Source: Nicotiana tabacum
Taxonomy: Eukaryota; Streptophyta; Magnoliopsida; Solanales; Solanaceae
Length of the DNA: 64,000 bases
Reading direction: 5' to 3'
Assembly (NCBI RefSeq): GCF_000715075.1
Contig: NC_134087.1
Span: 128,981,518 to 129,045,517, forward strand
A program made the position numbers and the translations under genes. This document shows, piece after piece, positions 22,083 through 32,517 of this stretch; position 1 is the stretch's first letter; every line of letters starts with the position of its first letter. The notes beneath the pieces are model-generated. The model worked only from the letters and a program-made list of their open reading frames with translations, had not been told where the DNA came from and searched no databases.

Positions 22083-24140
22083 ATGTGCAGGATGAGCACA
22101 ATTCAAAATGAACCAATCTCAGTCCGTGAAGAGATCCCTTTGGAGCTACATATGTGGTGGCATGATTTGGGGGAAGATAGCAGAAAAATTATGATAAAAG
22201 CGTTGGGTGGTCTTATCGGGCTCTTGAAGGTTAAGCCAAGAAAAGACGTGATTGAGGCCTTGATACCATTTTGGGACCCAGCACATAATGTATTCCACTT
22301 TGTTGATTTCGAGTTAACTCCTACACTGGAAGAGATAGCAGGCTATGTCGGTTTTGAGGGGAATCTTAGAAGTCAATACCCGGTGGCACCTAGAACAGTA
22401 ACCCCTCACAAATTTTTGGACTTATTAAGCATCAGTCGGGACATCCGAGACAGAAATTTGGCTAAAGGATTCTGTACCTTCTACTTCCTATATCGACGTT
22501 ACAGGAATCCTCGTGGCTTCGAAACGCCAGATACCGGTCTTACTCACGCAGGAAACTAAGACAAGTGGGAATCTCAGAGAGGATTAGCTTTTATAGTGGC
22601 GTTCCTGGGTATTTTGGTTTGACCTAGAAAAGACGGGAACATAGAATTGGGGCTTGTAGTGATAGCTGACTTTATGATGAAAAAGATAAATGGGACTATA
22701 GTGCCGCTGATCTTGGCGGAAATTTACCGAGCTCTGACCCTTTGTCGAGAAGGAGGGAAGTTCTTTGAAGGGTGCAATATGCTGTTACAACTACGGATGG
22801 AGGAATACCTTTGCCACCTTCCCAGATACTTGAATTGTAGTATAACTGGCCTTGAATGCATCGAAAAACACGAAAAATGGGTAGAAGGTTATGAGTTTCC
22901 GGATGGTACAGAAGCATGTCATGCTCATCTGAGATCTTTGACTGCAAACAAATCGAATGGACGATCGGGTGGCTCTTGATCAGTGAAGTAATCTATATGT
23001 CGGCTGAGGTGTGTTTTTTGCTATTGATGGGTCTTCGGAGTATCCAGCCTTATGCTCCGCACAGAGTCCTACGTTAGTTGGGCCGATACCAGACCATCCC
23101 ACACGCTGAAGATTTGAGTCGGCAAGTCATTGAGTTATAGCCAAAAGCTGCCTTCCCAGAAGAAAAAGTGCGTCGGATTTGGCATCAGTGCAGATTCTTA
23201 GGGCCTAATACTCAAGTACAAGATCTATCCCGAGGCGAGGTGGGGCCCAGTTATATTGCTTGGTATGGTAAAAGATACCGAGTTAAACATGAGCCCGAAA
23301 GGCAGCAAAGAGACTCCATGTCCAACAGTTCACCGACGGAGCACAAGTGCAATGAGACTGGTTGACCAAAGAAAATGAGTACAGGGCTACCATAAGCAAA
23401 CTAGAAAAACAAGTCAGGGACCTTCAGTTTGAAAATAGCTTGCAAGCTGCGGCAGACGAAGGAGAAAAGAAAAAGCTAGCTAAAAAAAATGAGGCCCTTC
23501 GAGCCCAAATCAGAAAATGAAAATAGCGGCAGAAAATCCCGCCCGAATTGCCAAAGATGAAAAACTAATAGCTAACTTGAGGCAGAAAGTGAGTGACTAT
23601 AGTTTTGATTTGAACAAAGCAGAAAGTGAACTAGCCAAGGCTCGAAAGCAATTGGCTAAAAACGCAGATGAGCGAGCACGCCTGGTTAAGCAGTTAAAAG
23701 AAAAGTACGACAATGAGGTCGCGGGATTAAAGAAAAGGGTCATCGCCACGGAAAACAAAATGATAAAACAGGCAAAAGACTTCAAGGTTGAAAGGGAACA
23801 TTGTTATACAGCATTGGCACAATTAGAAATAGATTTGCAACAACTTCGGGAGCAGAATCATGTGGCCGAGCAAACTTTGGAAGCCAGGGCCCAGCAGATC
23901 GGGCGTTTGTTACACGAAAAAAGTGTCATAAGAGAGAGAATTAGAAACATCGCCGATTACATTGTTGTGAAGTGCCAATCGTGTGAGGATATGACTCGCA
24001 CCACCTTTTTCGCGGCATTGATGACATTTGTTAAACAGATAATGAGTGACTTGGACCGACTTCAAAGAGATCTTGCATATAGGCCCGCGGCGAGACCGAA
24101 CGATGTCCTGCGGGCACTAGGAGCATTGATGTATTAATAA
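22083..24140 (+). pseudogene. ORF1 of element D (Ogre ORF1, DUF7745-like with C-terminal coiled coil), broken
   Basis: Open segments are 22083-22559, 22647-22979, 23168-23365 and 23517-24137, in two frames with stops between. The likely start is the ATG at 22092, just after a TGTGCAG acceptor-like word. The first part contains FWDPAHNVFHFVDFEL and resembles the plant DUF7745 family found upstream of gag in Ogre-type elements. Element E has a homologue with FWDP and FVDCEL (44190-44300). The last 200 residues are rich in K, E, A and L with heptad character, so a coiled coil is likely. An intact protein would be about 680 residues. Its function in retrotransposition is not known to me. F has lost this gene entirely. 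Confidence 0.75.
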
Positions 24141-24873
24141 TTTTTCATTTGAGTCTGTATTTCCTTTTTCGTTAGAGTCTGTCAGTTGCGTTGAGTTTGT
24201 CTTTTCTTTCTGCTGGAGTTTGTCAATTGTTTTCGAGTCTGTATTTTCTTTTGTTGGAGTATGATAGTTTATTTTTAGAGTCTGTATTTTGTATTTTCAT
24301 CAGCATCTGTTAGTTTCTCTTGGAGTCTGTTTTGAGTCTTTGTAATCAAAGCATTTGCTTTTATGAAAATTGAAAATCCCAAAATGTTTTATTATTTACT
24401 TTCACACTTATCTTCCAGAACTATGCTCGGTCTGATTCATGCAGGGTCATAATACGTAGGCAATCTCCATAGGATTCGACCATAACCAAAAGAAAAAGAG
24501 GGAAGCAAAAAAAAAAAAACAAGAGAGAAAACGAAAAAGAAAAGAGAGAAAAATAAGAAAACCAAGAGAAAGAAGCAATGGCAAAACAAGAGGGAAATGA
24601 GAGGATAAAAACAAAGAGAAAGCAAGGGCTAGAGTGAAAACACGAAAAGAAAAAAAAGAGAAAAAGAAAAGCCGGGATGACGCAAGCATCCGATCAAATG
24701 CATAATAGAAATGGTTAGCTGCTTAGGTGCATTCATTCCCCAAATGTGCGGTTACCAATCTGTTAAAGCCCTAATCGCTAACAAGGTTGTTGTTGATATA
24801 CTGAGTCCAGGCAGGTCGATAGTTGATTGGTATTCTGGCAACTCACTCCTATAACACCTGATCAAAAGACAAG
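24141..24873 (+). other. ORF1-gag spacer of D with RNA module copy 2 and purine tract
   Basis: T-rich repeats of GAGTCTGT-like words at 24150-24335, then RNA module copy 2 (24416-24481), then a 180-base A/G-rich tract (24485-24670), then sequence leading to gag. The matching region of F (56000-56603) has the same order. Minus-strand open frames here are artefacts of the purine tract. Confidence 0.75.
24416..24481 (+). ncRNA. Tat/Ogre structured RNA module, D copy 2 (before gag)
   Basis: Outer stem CTATG 24421-24425 with CGTAG 24455-24459 (one G-U pair). Inner hairpin TCATG 24437-24441 with CATAA 24448-24452 (one mismatch; F pairs perfectly). Third helix GGTC 24429-24432 with GACC 24478-24481. 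Confidence 0.6.
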
Positions 24874-26921
24874 TTGAACATGGCCAACCAAGAACCGGAG
24901 ACAAGTATTATTGATCCGTCAAAAGATGCAGAAGAATTGGATGTTAATGCGATGAAGGAAGAAATGTATAAGTTAAAGGAGCAAATGGCTGAAATGTACC
25001 AGGCCTGGGCAAAGGGTCATCCACCACCGGTTTATCCTACTAACCCTGCGTATATCCCACCATCGGCCCAACCTCATGAGCCTCCCACTGAAACTCATCT
25101 CCAGCCTTTCCCCTCTACCAAAAATGCTATGGCACCACTTCCCATACTTCTCAAGCTCCACCACCCAAACAAGTCTCATACCCTCCTCCACCAGTCACTC
25201 CCGTTTCTATGGCACCTCCACCTGCTGCATTACACCGATCTTCCAGTGAACCTCTGTTCCAAACTCATGAAAACCAGTATTATCCCCCTAAACCCACCTT
25301 CAAAGTTCCAGAACCGTACTCTTACACCCTTCATCTTGATCTCCCGGCAGAGATCGAGAAACCACCTAAAAATCCCGAGCATGAGGAGATGATCAGAAAG
25401 GTCAAAAGCTTGGAACAATCATTTAGAGATATGAGGGTGTTGGGAGGTCAAGTAAGTGTGGCCTATAAGGATTTATGTCTGTTCTCAGATGTTCAGTTAC
25501 CAGCAGGGTTCAAGATGCCTATGTTTGACCCGTACGACGAGCATGGGGACCCAGTAGCACACTTAAGAGGATTTTGCAGTAAGATGAGAGGGGCAGGCGG
25601 AAGAGATGAATTATTGATGGCATATTTCAGCCAAAGTCTAAGCAGATCGGCATTAGAATGGTATACCAGACAAAATCACAATAGGTGGTACACATGGGAC
25701 GATTTGGCCCAAACCTTCGCCTGTCATTTTTAGTACAATCTTGAAATTATCCCAGACCGTCTGTCATTGACAAAGATTGAGAAAAAGCCTGGTAAGAGTT
25801 TTAGGGAATATGGATTCCGTTGGAGGGAGCAAGCAGCGAGGGTTGACCCTCTGATTAAAGAAAGTGAGATGGTTGATTATTTCTTGCAAGCCTTGGAGCC
25901 CACTTATTTTGGTCATTTGGTGTCAGCAGTGGGCAAGTCCTTTAATGAGGTTTTAAAAATGGGAGGCATGGTAGAAGAGGGACTCATGTCTAATAAAATC
26001 ATGAGCTACTCAGTAGTTAAAGCAACCACCCAGTCCATCCAAAATGGTACTGGGGGTATACTCAGGAAGAAGAAGAAAGAGGATGTTGCGACAATTGAGT
26101 CGGGAGCTTAAGTTGGATCTAGGGGCCCTTCACGTTACTACAACCAGCCTCGACCCTATCACCAAACTTACCCCCACACTTCATATAGTCCACCACAACA
26201 CTACTACCCACCGCCAGATCCCCATTTTTCCGTCCATCACGCACAAACCTATACCCAACCTCCTGCTCGCGCACAATGGCGTGCGCCAGCTCCACAAAAT
26301 CCATACCCAGCTCCACAAAATACCTATCTACCCCCAAAAGCCTACAGAAATCCCCCTGGAATAGGTTTTCGGCCAAATCAAGCCTTCAAGAATGAGAGGT
26401 TGCAAAAGCAGAAGACTTTCACTCCATTGGGAGAATCATATGCTAGTCTATTCCATAGACTGAGACATTTGGGTATGTTGAATCCGATCGAGGCTAAACT
26501 GCCAAATCCCCCTCCCAGAAATCTTAACGGCTCGGTGAGTTGTGAGTATTGTTCAGGGGCCCCGGGGCATGACACAGAGAAATGCTGGAAATTGAAAACA
26601 GCTATTCAAGAGCTCATTGACACTAATCGTATTGAGGTACAAGCTCTGGAGGCACCCAATATAAACTAGAACCCATTGCCATCCCATCATGAGACAAATA
26701 TGATTGAGATAGTGCATAAGGGAGGGGAGCCTAAGAAGCCTTCGCAAACTGTCATGATGATTCGGGCCAGTGAAGCCAAGCTGTTTGAAAAGGCAACAAG
26801 TGAGAAGTCTATGATCAAGTTGAACGGGGCAAATAATGAACCATCTGTGGGGGTAAAGAACAGGTCCTCAAGTGACGTAACAGGGAAACATGAAAGAGCG
26901 AAAGTGGTTGTGCAGGAGTGA
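24874..26921 (+). pseudogene. gag of element D, broken
   Basis: The N-terminus at 24874 (MNMANQEPE) reads about 85 codons, then a frameshift near 25125 moves the frame. The frame from there (25209 onward) runs through gag with stops at 25731 (TAG), 26109 (TAA) and 26667 (TAG), ending at 26921. The capsid-like core includes PAGFKMPMFDPYDEHGDP and LEWYTRQN, then a Y/P/Q-rich stretch. A zinc-knuckle-like motif C-X2-C-X5-H-X4-C follows (CEYCSGAPGHDTEKC, about 26540-26585). F's gag is homologous along the whole length. F reads CAG where D has TAG at 25731. D's protein would have packaged the transcript; it cannot be made intact now. Confidence 0.9.
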
Positions 26922-27931
26922 CAAACAAGCCTGTGGTAATTGTGAAGGGTGCCTGCACAGATCTTGTCATTATCAAACCGGTAACTCAATTATCGATAAT
27001 CAACAGCAAGGCAGTCCCATGGAATTATGAACGAGTGACAGTGACTTACAAGGGGAAAGAGGTTAAAGAAGAAGTGTGTGAGACCCATGGTTTGACTCGA
27101 TCGGGGAGATGCTTTGCCCCTGAAGAGTTGAGAAAAGCTAAGACCTCCAAAGATAACCCAGTGTTGGTGAAGAAAGCTGTAACTAAGGAAGAAGCAGAGG
27201 AATTCCTGAGAAAGATGAAAGTGCAGGACTATTCCGTTGTGGAGCAGTTAAGGAAAACACTGGCTCAAATCTCGCTATTGTCATTATTGATCCATTCAGA
27301 CGAGCACCGTCGGGCTTTGATGAAGATCTTGAATGAGGCCCACGTTCCTGACAAAATCTCAGTAAACCACTTGGAAAACATAGCTAACAAGATATTTGAG
27401 GTAAACAAAGTCACTTTTTCTGATGATGAGTTGCCCGTGAAGGGTACTGAGCACAATAGAGCCCTCTACCTGACTGTGAAATACGAAGATTCTGTGGTTA
27501 CTCGGGTACTGGTCGACAATGGTTCTAGCGCGAATATTTGCCCCCTCTCTACTATGAACAAACTGAAGGTGGATGATGAAAAAATTCACAAGAACAGTAT
27601 CTGCGTTCGAGGATTCGACGGTGGAGGGAAAGATTCAGTCGGGGACATAGAGCTCGAGCTCACAATAGGGTCAGTTGAATTTACTATGGAATTCCAGGTA
27701 CTTGAAATGGTTGTTTCTTACAATCTGTTGTTAGGTCGACCCTGGATTCATGCTGCCAAAGTGGTCCCGTCTACTCTGCATCAAATGGTCAAGTTTGAAT
27801 GGGATCGACAAGAAATTGTTGTGCACGGCGAAGATAATTTGTGTGTTCCCAGTGATGCCATTGTTCCATTCATAGAGGTTGAAGACGACGAGGGACCATG
27901 GGTTTATCAGGTTTTGACATGGTATCGGTAG
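26918..27931 (+). pseudogene. Aspartic protease region of element D, near-intact
   Basis: A single open frame of 337 codons, offset from gag by a one-base shift at about 26918. The active-site segment reads VLVDNGSSANICPL (about 27508-27549), the D-N-G form common in Tat elements, followed by LLLGRPWIHA (about 27727-27756), the usual second conserved block. It would cleave the Gag-Pol polyprotein. A one-base loss near 27909 breaks the join to the downstream G-patch frame. Confidence 0.88.
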
Positions 27932-28421
27932 ATAAAATTCCAGAAGTGAAGTGCGTGCCAACTCCAAGGGTAGCTGCCGCACCAGTCATGGTAGCCATTG
28001 AAGTATTGAAAAATGGTTTTGTACCGGGAAAGGGTTTGGGTGCATCTCTGCAAGGTATCGTATAGTCGGTTTCTCTTCCTAAAAACCTGGATACATTTGG
28101 TCTGGGGTTCAAGCCCACAGTCGCAGACGTGAGAAGAGCAAGAAAAATGAAACAAAGAGCATGGGCCCTTCCAAAGCCAGTCCCGCGACGTTCCAGATTA
28201 TTTGCCAGGCCTTGTACTAGAAAGCACCCCGTGACAACGGCTCCCAGTTCGGTGGTTGATATGGATGGAGATTTGATGGAAAAGTTTGAGAGGATATTTC
28301 ATGAAGTGCACATGTTGGAGGCTGGAGAGGGTTCGAGTGAGGCGGATGTGCAATTTGTTGGGCCCAGTGCAAAGATTTACAACTGGGAAACAACTCCTCT
28401 CCCCACCCGGAAGGAGTTTTG
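27910..28421 (+). pseudogene. G-patch-containing segment after protease of element D
   Basis: In the frame that starts at 27910 the sequence reads GFVPGKGLGASLQGI (about 28017-28059), then a TAG at 28063 and LGFKPTVADVRRARKMK further on. This glycine-rich pattern fits a G-patch, an RNA-binding motif known at the C-terminus of some retroelement proteases. E has the related GYIPGTGLGARSDGI at about 48203-48250. The frame runs to 28421, where the candidate intron begins. Confidence 0.65.
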
Positions 28422-28602
28422 GTAGTTTGCTTTGATTTTCTTTCAGTTAATCTGGATTATTCCAGGGTTGTAATTCAGATTCCATGTTCCGTCCATTTGG
28501 ATGTATAAACCTTGTTATCCTTAACTTCAATGAAATGCAATTTCCTTTTTCTTCTCCCTTCGTGATTGTTTTATTTTTGTTTTTCTTTTCTTCCTTGTAC
28601 AG
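28422..28602 (+). other. Candidate 181-nt intron between protease and RT of D
   Basis: Donor G|GTAGTTTG at 28422, a T-rich body, and acceptor TTCCTTGTACAG ending at 28602. Removing it joins the upstream frame (two bases TG) to the downstream frame (T, then codons from 28604), so protease/G-patch and RT become one reading frame. Ogre elements are known to carry a spliced intron here. F keeps an acceptor-like TTTTTATTCAG at 58754-58764 before the same downstream peptide DMTC. Confidence 0.65.
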
Positions 28603-30337
28603 TTCTTTTTATACTGGCTTCAATGATATGACATGAATGAGGAATCTCTAGCCCAGTCTTAAAAGCCAATCTAATTCCGAAATAGTAATTCAAGAAATAG
28701 AATGTGATGTTGAATCGGAATATGACGAGGATGAAGCCTTTGAAGAGATTAGTAAAGAATTAAGCCATTTTGAAGAAAAACTCAAGCCTAACCTGAGTGA
28801 TACAAAAGCAATCAATTTAGGGGACCAAGATAATGTCCGGGAAACTAAAATAAGTGTTCATCTTGAACCACAACTCAGAGAGGAGATAATTACAGCACTG
28901 TTTGAGTATAAAGATGTTTTTGCATGGTCCTATGACGACATGCTGGGTTTAAGCACTGACTTAGTGGTTCACAAATTGCCCACTGAACCGGCATGCCCTC
29001 CTGTCAAGCAGAAGCTGAGGAAATTTAAAACTGATATGAGTCTGAAGATCAAGGAAGAGGTCACCAAGCAGTTCGATGCAAAGGTCATTCGGGTCACTCG
29101 GTATCCCACTTGGTTAGCCAATGTAGTGCCTATGCTGAAAAAAGATGGCAAGACCAGGGTGTGTATTGATTATCGAGATCTCAACAAGGCAAGTCCCAAT
29201 GATAACTTCCCACTGCCGAACATCCATATATTGATCGATAATTGTGCCAAACATGAGATTGGTTCTTTTGTGGATTGTTATGCGGGCTACCACCAGATCT
29301 TAATGGATGAGGAAGATGTAGAAAAGACAACATTCATCACGCCATGGGGAACGTACTACTATTGGGTCATGCCATTTGGTTTGAAAAACGCTGGGGCAAC
29401 CTACATGAGGGCAATGACGACCATATTCCACGACATGATACAAAGGGAGATCGAGGTTTATGTGGATGATGTGATTGTAAAGTCTAGAAAGTAGTCTAAC
29501 CATGTCAGAGATCTAAGAAAGTTCTTCCAAAGGCTTCACAGGTACAGTCTCAAGCTCAATCCTGTAAAATGCGCGTTCGGTGTTCCGTCTGGAAGGTTGT
29601 TGGGATTTATAGTCAGCCTCCAAGGTATTGAATTAGACCGGTCAAAGATCAAAGCTATCCAAGAATTGCCACCCTCAAAGAACAAGAGTGAGGTGATGAG
29701 TCTATTGGGGAGATTGAATTACATCAGCCGGTTTATTGCTCAGCTCACGACAACTTGTGAGCCTATCTTCAAACTGTTAAAGAAAGATGTTGCGGTCAAG
29801 TGGACATATGAATGTCAGGAAGCATTTGATAAGATAAAGGGGTACTTGTCAAACCCACCTGTGTTGGTCCCTCCAGAACCAGGGAGACCTTTTATTCTGT
29901 ATTTGACAGTCTTGGACAATTCATTTGGATGCGTGTTGGGACAGCATGACATCACTGGCAGGAAGGAGCAAGCCATATATTATCTCAGCAAGAAGTTCAC
30001 ATCTTACGAGATTAAGTACACTCATCTTGAGAGGACGTGTTGTGCCCTAACTTGGGTAGCCCAGAAGTTGAAACATTATTTGTCATCTTATACTACTTAC
30101 CTTATCTCTCGCTTGGATCCGTTGAAGTATATCTTCCAGAAGCCTATGCCCACAGGAAGACTCGCAAAGTGGCAGATTTTGCTCACAGAATTTGACATTG
30201 TCTCTGTGACTCGAACTGCGATGAAAGCACAAGCATTGGCCGACCATTTGGCTGAGAATCCTGTGGATGAAGAATATGAACCTTTGAAGACTTATTTCCT
30301 TGATGAAGAGGTAATGCACATTGATGAGTTGGAATAG
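28603..30337 (+). pseudogene. Reverse transcriptase and first RNase H of element D, broken by stops
   Basis: From 28604 one frame runs through the whole region, with stops at 28634 (TGA), 28649, 29492 and 30335 (all TAG). The RT shows SWLANVVP-like palm-entry sequence (here PTWLANVVPMLKKDGKTR), VDCYAGYHQI, and the catalytic YVDD at about 29459-29470. The Ty3-type RNase H follows with LGQHDITGRKEQAIYYLSKK and THLERTCCALTW. It would copy the RNA genome into DNA and remove the RNA template. Catalytic motifs are intact; only the stops inactivate it. Confidence 0.9.
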
Positions 30338-30800
30338 GTTGAAAGGCTAGGATGGAAACTTTTCTTTGATGGGGCTGCTAACATGAAAGGTGTTGGGATA
30401 GGAGCGGTACTTGTTTCTGAAACAGTGCATCATTACCCTGTTACAGCTCAGCTTCGGTTCTACTGTACTAATAACATGTCTGAGTACGAGGCATGCATTT
30501 TGGGTTTGAGGATGGCTGTGGATATGGGTGTCCTGGAAGTCTTGGTCTTGGGTGACTCAGACCTTCTCGTGCACCAGATTCAGGGAGAATGGGAAACAGG
30601 GGATTTAAAACTCATACCGTACCGACAATGTTTGCATGATCTTTGTCAATGGTTTCAATCAATAGAGTTCAAGCATATTTCGAGGATCCACAATGAGGTC
30701 GCCGATGCTTTGGCTACTCTGGCGTCGATGTTACATCATATGGATAAGGCTTATGTTGACCCATTGCATATTCATGTCCGCGATCAACATGCTTATTGTA
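30338..30800 (+). pseudogene. Second, archaeal-type RNase H (aRNH) of element D
   Basis: Downstream of the TAG at 30335 the frame reads WKLFFDGAANMKGVGIGAVL, NNMSEYEACILGLRMA, LGDSDLLVHQIQGEW and HNEVADALATLASM, which give the D, E, D, D residues of a complete RNase H. Tat-lineage elements are known to carry this extra domain between the Ty3-type RNase H and integrase. The domain itself has no internal stop. Confidence 0.85.
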
Positions 30801-32074
30801 ACGTGGTGGAGGAAGAACTAGATGGCGAACCGTGGTTCCACGATATCAAGGAATACATCAGAATGGGGGTGTATCCGGTACAAGCCATAGTTGATCAAAA
30901 GAGAAAAATTAGGCGATTGGCAAGCAGTTGTTTCTTCAGCGGAGGGGTTCTGTACAAAAGGACTGCAGACCTTGGGCTGCTGAGATGCATAGATGCTAGG
31001 CAGGCTACAACTATTATGACTGAAGTACATTCTAGAGTTTGTGTACTGCACATGAATGGGTATGTGCTGGCAAAGAAGATTCTCCGAGCAGGTTATTATT
31101 GGCTCACTATGGAGCGAGATTGTATTAGTTTCGTGCGTAAATGTCATCAGCGCCAAGTGCGTGGAGATTTGATTCATTCTCCACCATCTAAATTACACAT
31201 GATGTCTGCACCGTGGCCCTTTGTTGCTTGGGGCATGGATGTCATTGGACCAATTGAGCCAGCAGCATCCAATGGGCACAGGTTCATTCTGGTGGCCATT
31301 GATTATTTCACCAAGTGGGTTGAGGCTAAAACATTCAAGTATGTAACCAAGAAGGCGGTGGTTGATTTTGTGCACTCAATATAATTTGCCGGTTCGGGAT
31401 ACCGAAGGTAATCATCACAGATAACAGTGCTAATCTCAATAGTCATCTGATGAAAGAGGTGTGTCAACAGTTTAAGATTACACATCGCAATTCCACCCCA
31501 TATCGCCCCAAGGAGAATGGAGCAGTCGAGGCAACCAACAAGAACATAAAGAAGATACTTCGAAAAATGGTGGAGGGTTCTAGGAAGTGGCATGAAAAGC
31601 TATTGTTTGCATTGTTGGGTTATCGCACTACTGTCCGTACTTCAGTAGGGGCGACTCCTTATGTGTTGGTGTATGGCACCGAAGCAGTGATACCCACAGA
31701 AGTGGAAATTCCATCCCTTCATATTGTCGCGGAGGTTGAGATCGATTATGATGAGTGGGTCAAAACCCGCTTGGAACAATTGAGTTTGATCGACAAGAAA
31801 AGATTGGCAGTAGTGTGTCATGGCCAGTTGTATCAATAGAGAATGGCAAGAGCATACAATAAGGAGCATCCACGGAAGTTTGAAGTGGGTCAGTTAGTAT
31901 TGAAACGCGTTCTTCCACATCAAGTTGAAGCAAAAGGCAAGTTTGCCCCAAACTGGCAGGGGCCATTCGTTGTAACTAGAGTGTTGTCCAATGGTGCATT
32001 GTATTTGACAGATGTAGAAGGCAAACGTATAGAAATGTCTATCAACTCTGATGCAGTCAAAAGATACTATGTAT
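30801..32074 (+). pseudogene. Integrase of element D, frameshifted
   Basis: The N-terminal zinc domain lies at about 31020-31170, with EVHSRV, LHMNG and VRKCHQRQV. The second cysteine of the usual CHKCQ is arginine here, so zinc binding would be impaired. The catalytic core has WGMDVIGP, then a frameshift and TAA at about 31382, then IITDNSANLN and NGAVEATNKN in another frame, giving the D, D, E set. A TAG at 31837 precedes the C-terminal part ending DAVKRYYV at 32074. It would insert the cDNA and make the 5-bp duplication. Confidence 0.88.
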
Positions 32075-32459
32075 GATTCCTTTGTTTAATTGTACTTGTT
32101 TGTATTTGGCATATTTTGAATATTGAAATGACGAAGGCATTTTGTTCTGCTATCTAAACACTTTACCCCTTGTTACCCCTTTGAGCCTTATTTATTTTCT
32201 TCCATTCCCCTCTTTCGGGATCAGTAGCAAATATCCGAAACACAGGCAGAAAGATAAGTAAAGGAAGAAGAGAAAAAAAGAAAGAAAGGAATGAAAGAGG
32301 AAGAAAGAATGAAAAAAAAAGAAAAAGAAAAAAAAAGAAAAAAGAAGAAAAACAACAAAAAGAGAAAAAGAAAACAAAAAGAGAAAAAGAAAGCAAAAAA
32401 AGAAAAGAAAAGAAAGAGAAAAGAGAAAAATCACAACAACAAAGTAATTTCTATGACAT

Positions 32460-32517
32460 GAACTACGTTCGTCCTGATTCCTTTTAAGGATACGTAGGCA
32501 GCCTCACGGTTCGGTCC
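32460..32517 (+). ncRNA. Tat/Ogre structured RNA module, D copy 3 (after integrase)
   Basis: Outer stem CTACG 32463-32467 with CGTAG 32493-32497. Inner hairpin TCCTT 32479-32483 with AAGGA 32486-32490. The third helix is weak here (GTCC at 32471 against GGTC at 32513), although F pairs perfectly. Confidence 0.6.

Noticed and set aside
24437..24689. Minus-strand phenylalanine/leucine-rich frames (also 32163-32434 and 56172-56428)
   Set aside because: These are reverse translations of A/G-rich tracts; the composition mimics membrane proteins.
25209..25418. Minus-strand frames opposite gag, protease and RT of D, E and F
   Set aside because: Shadows of well-supported coding frames on the + strand.
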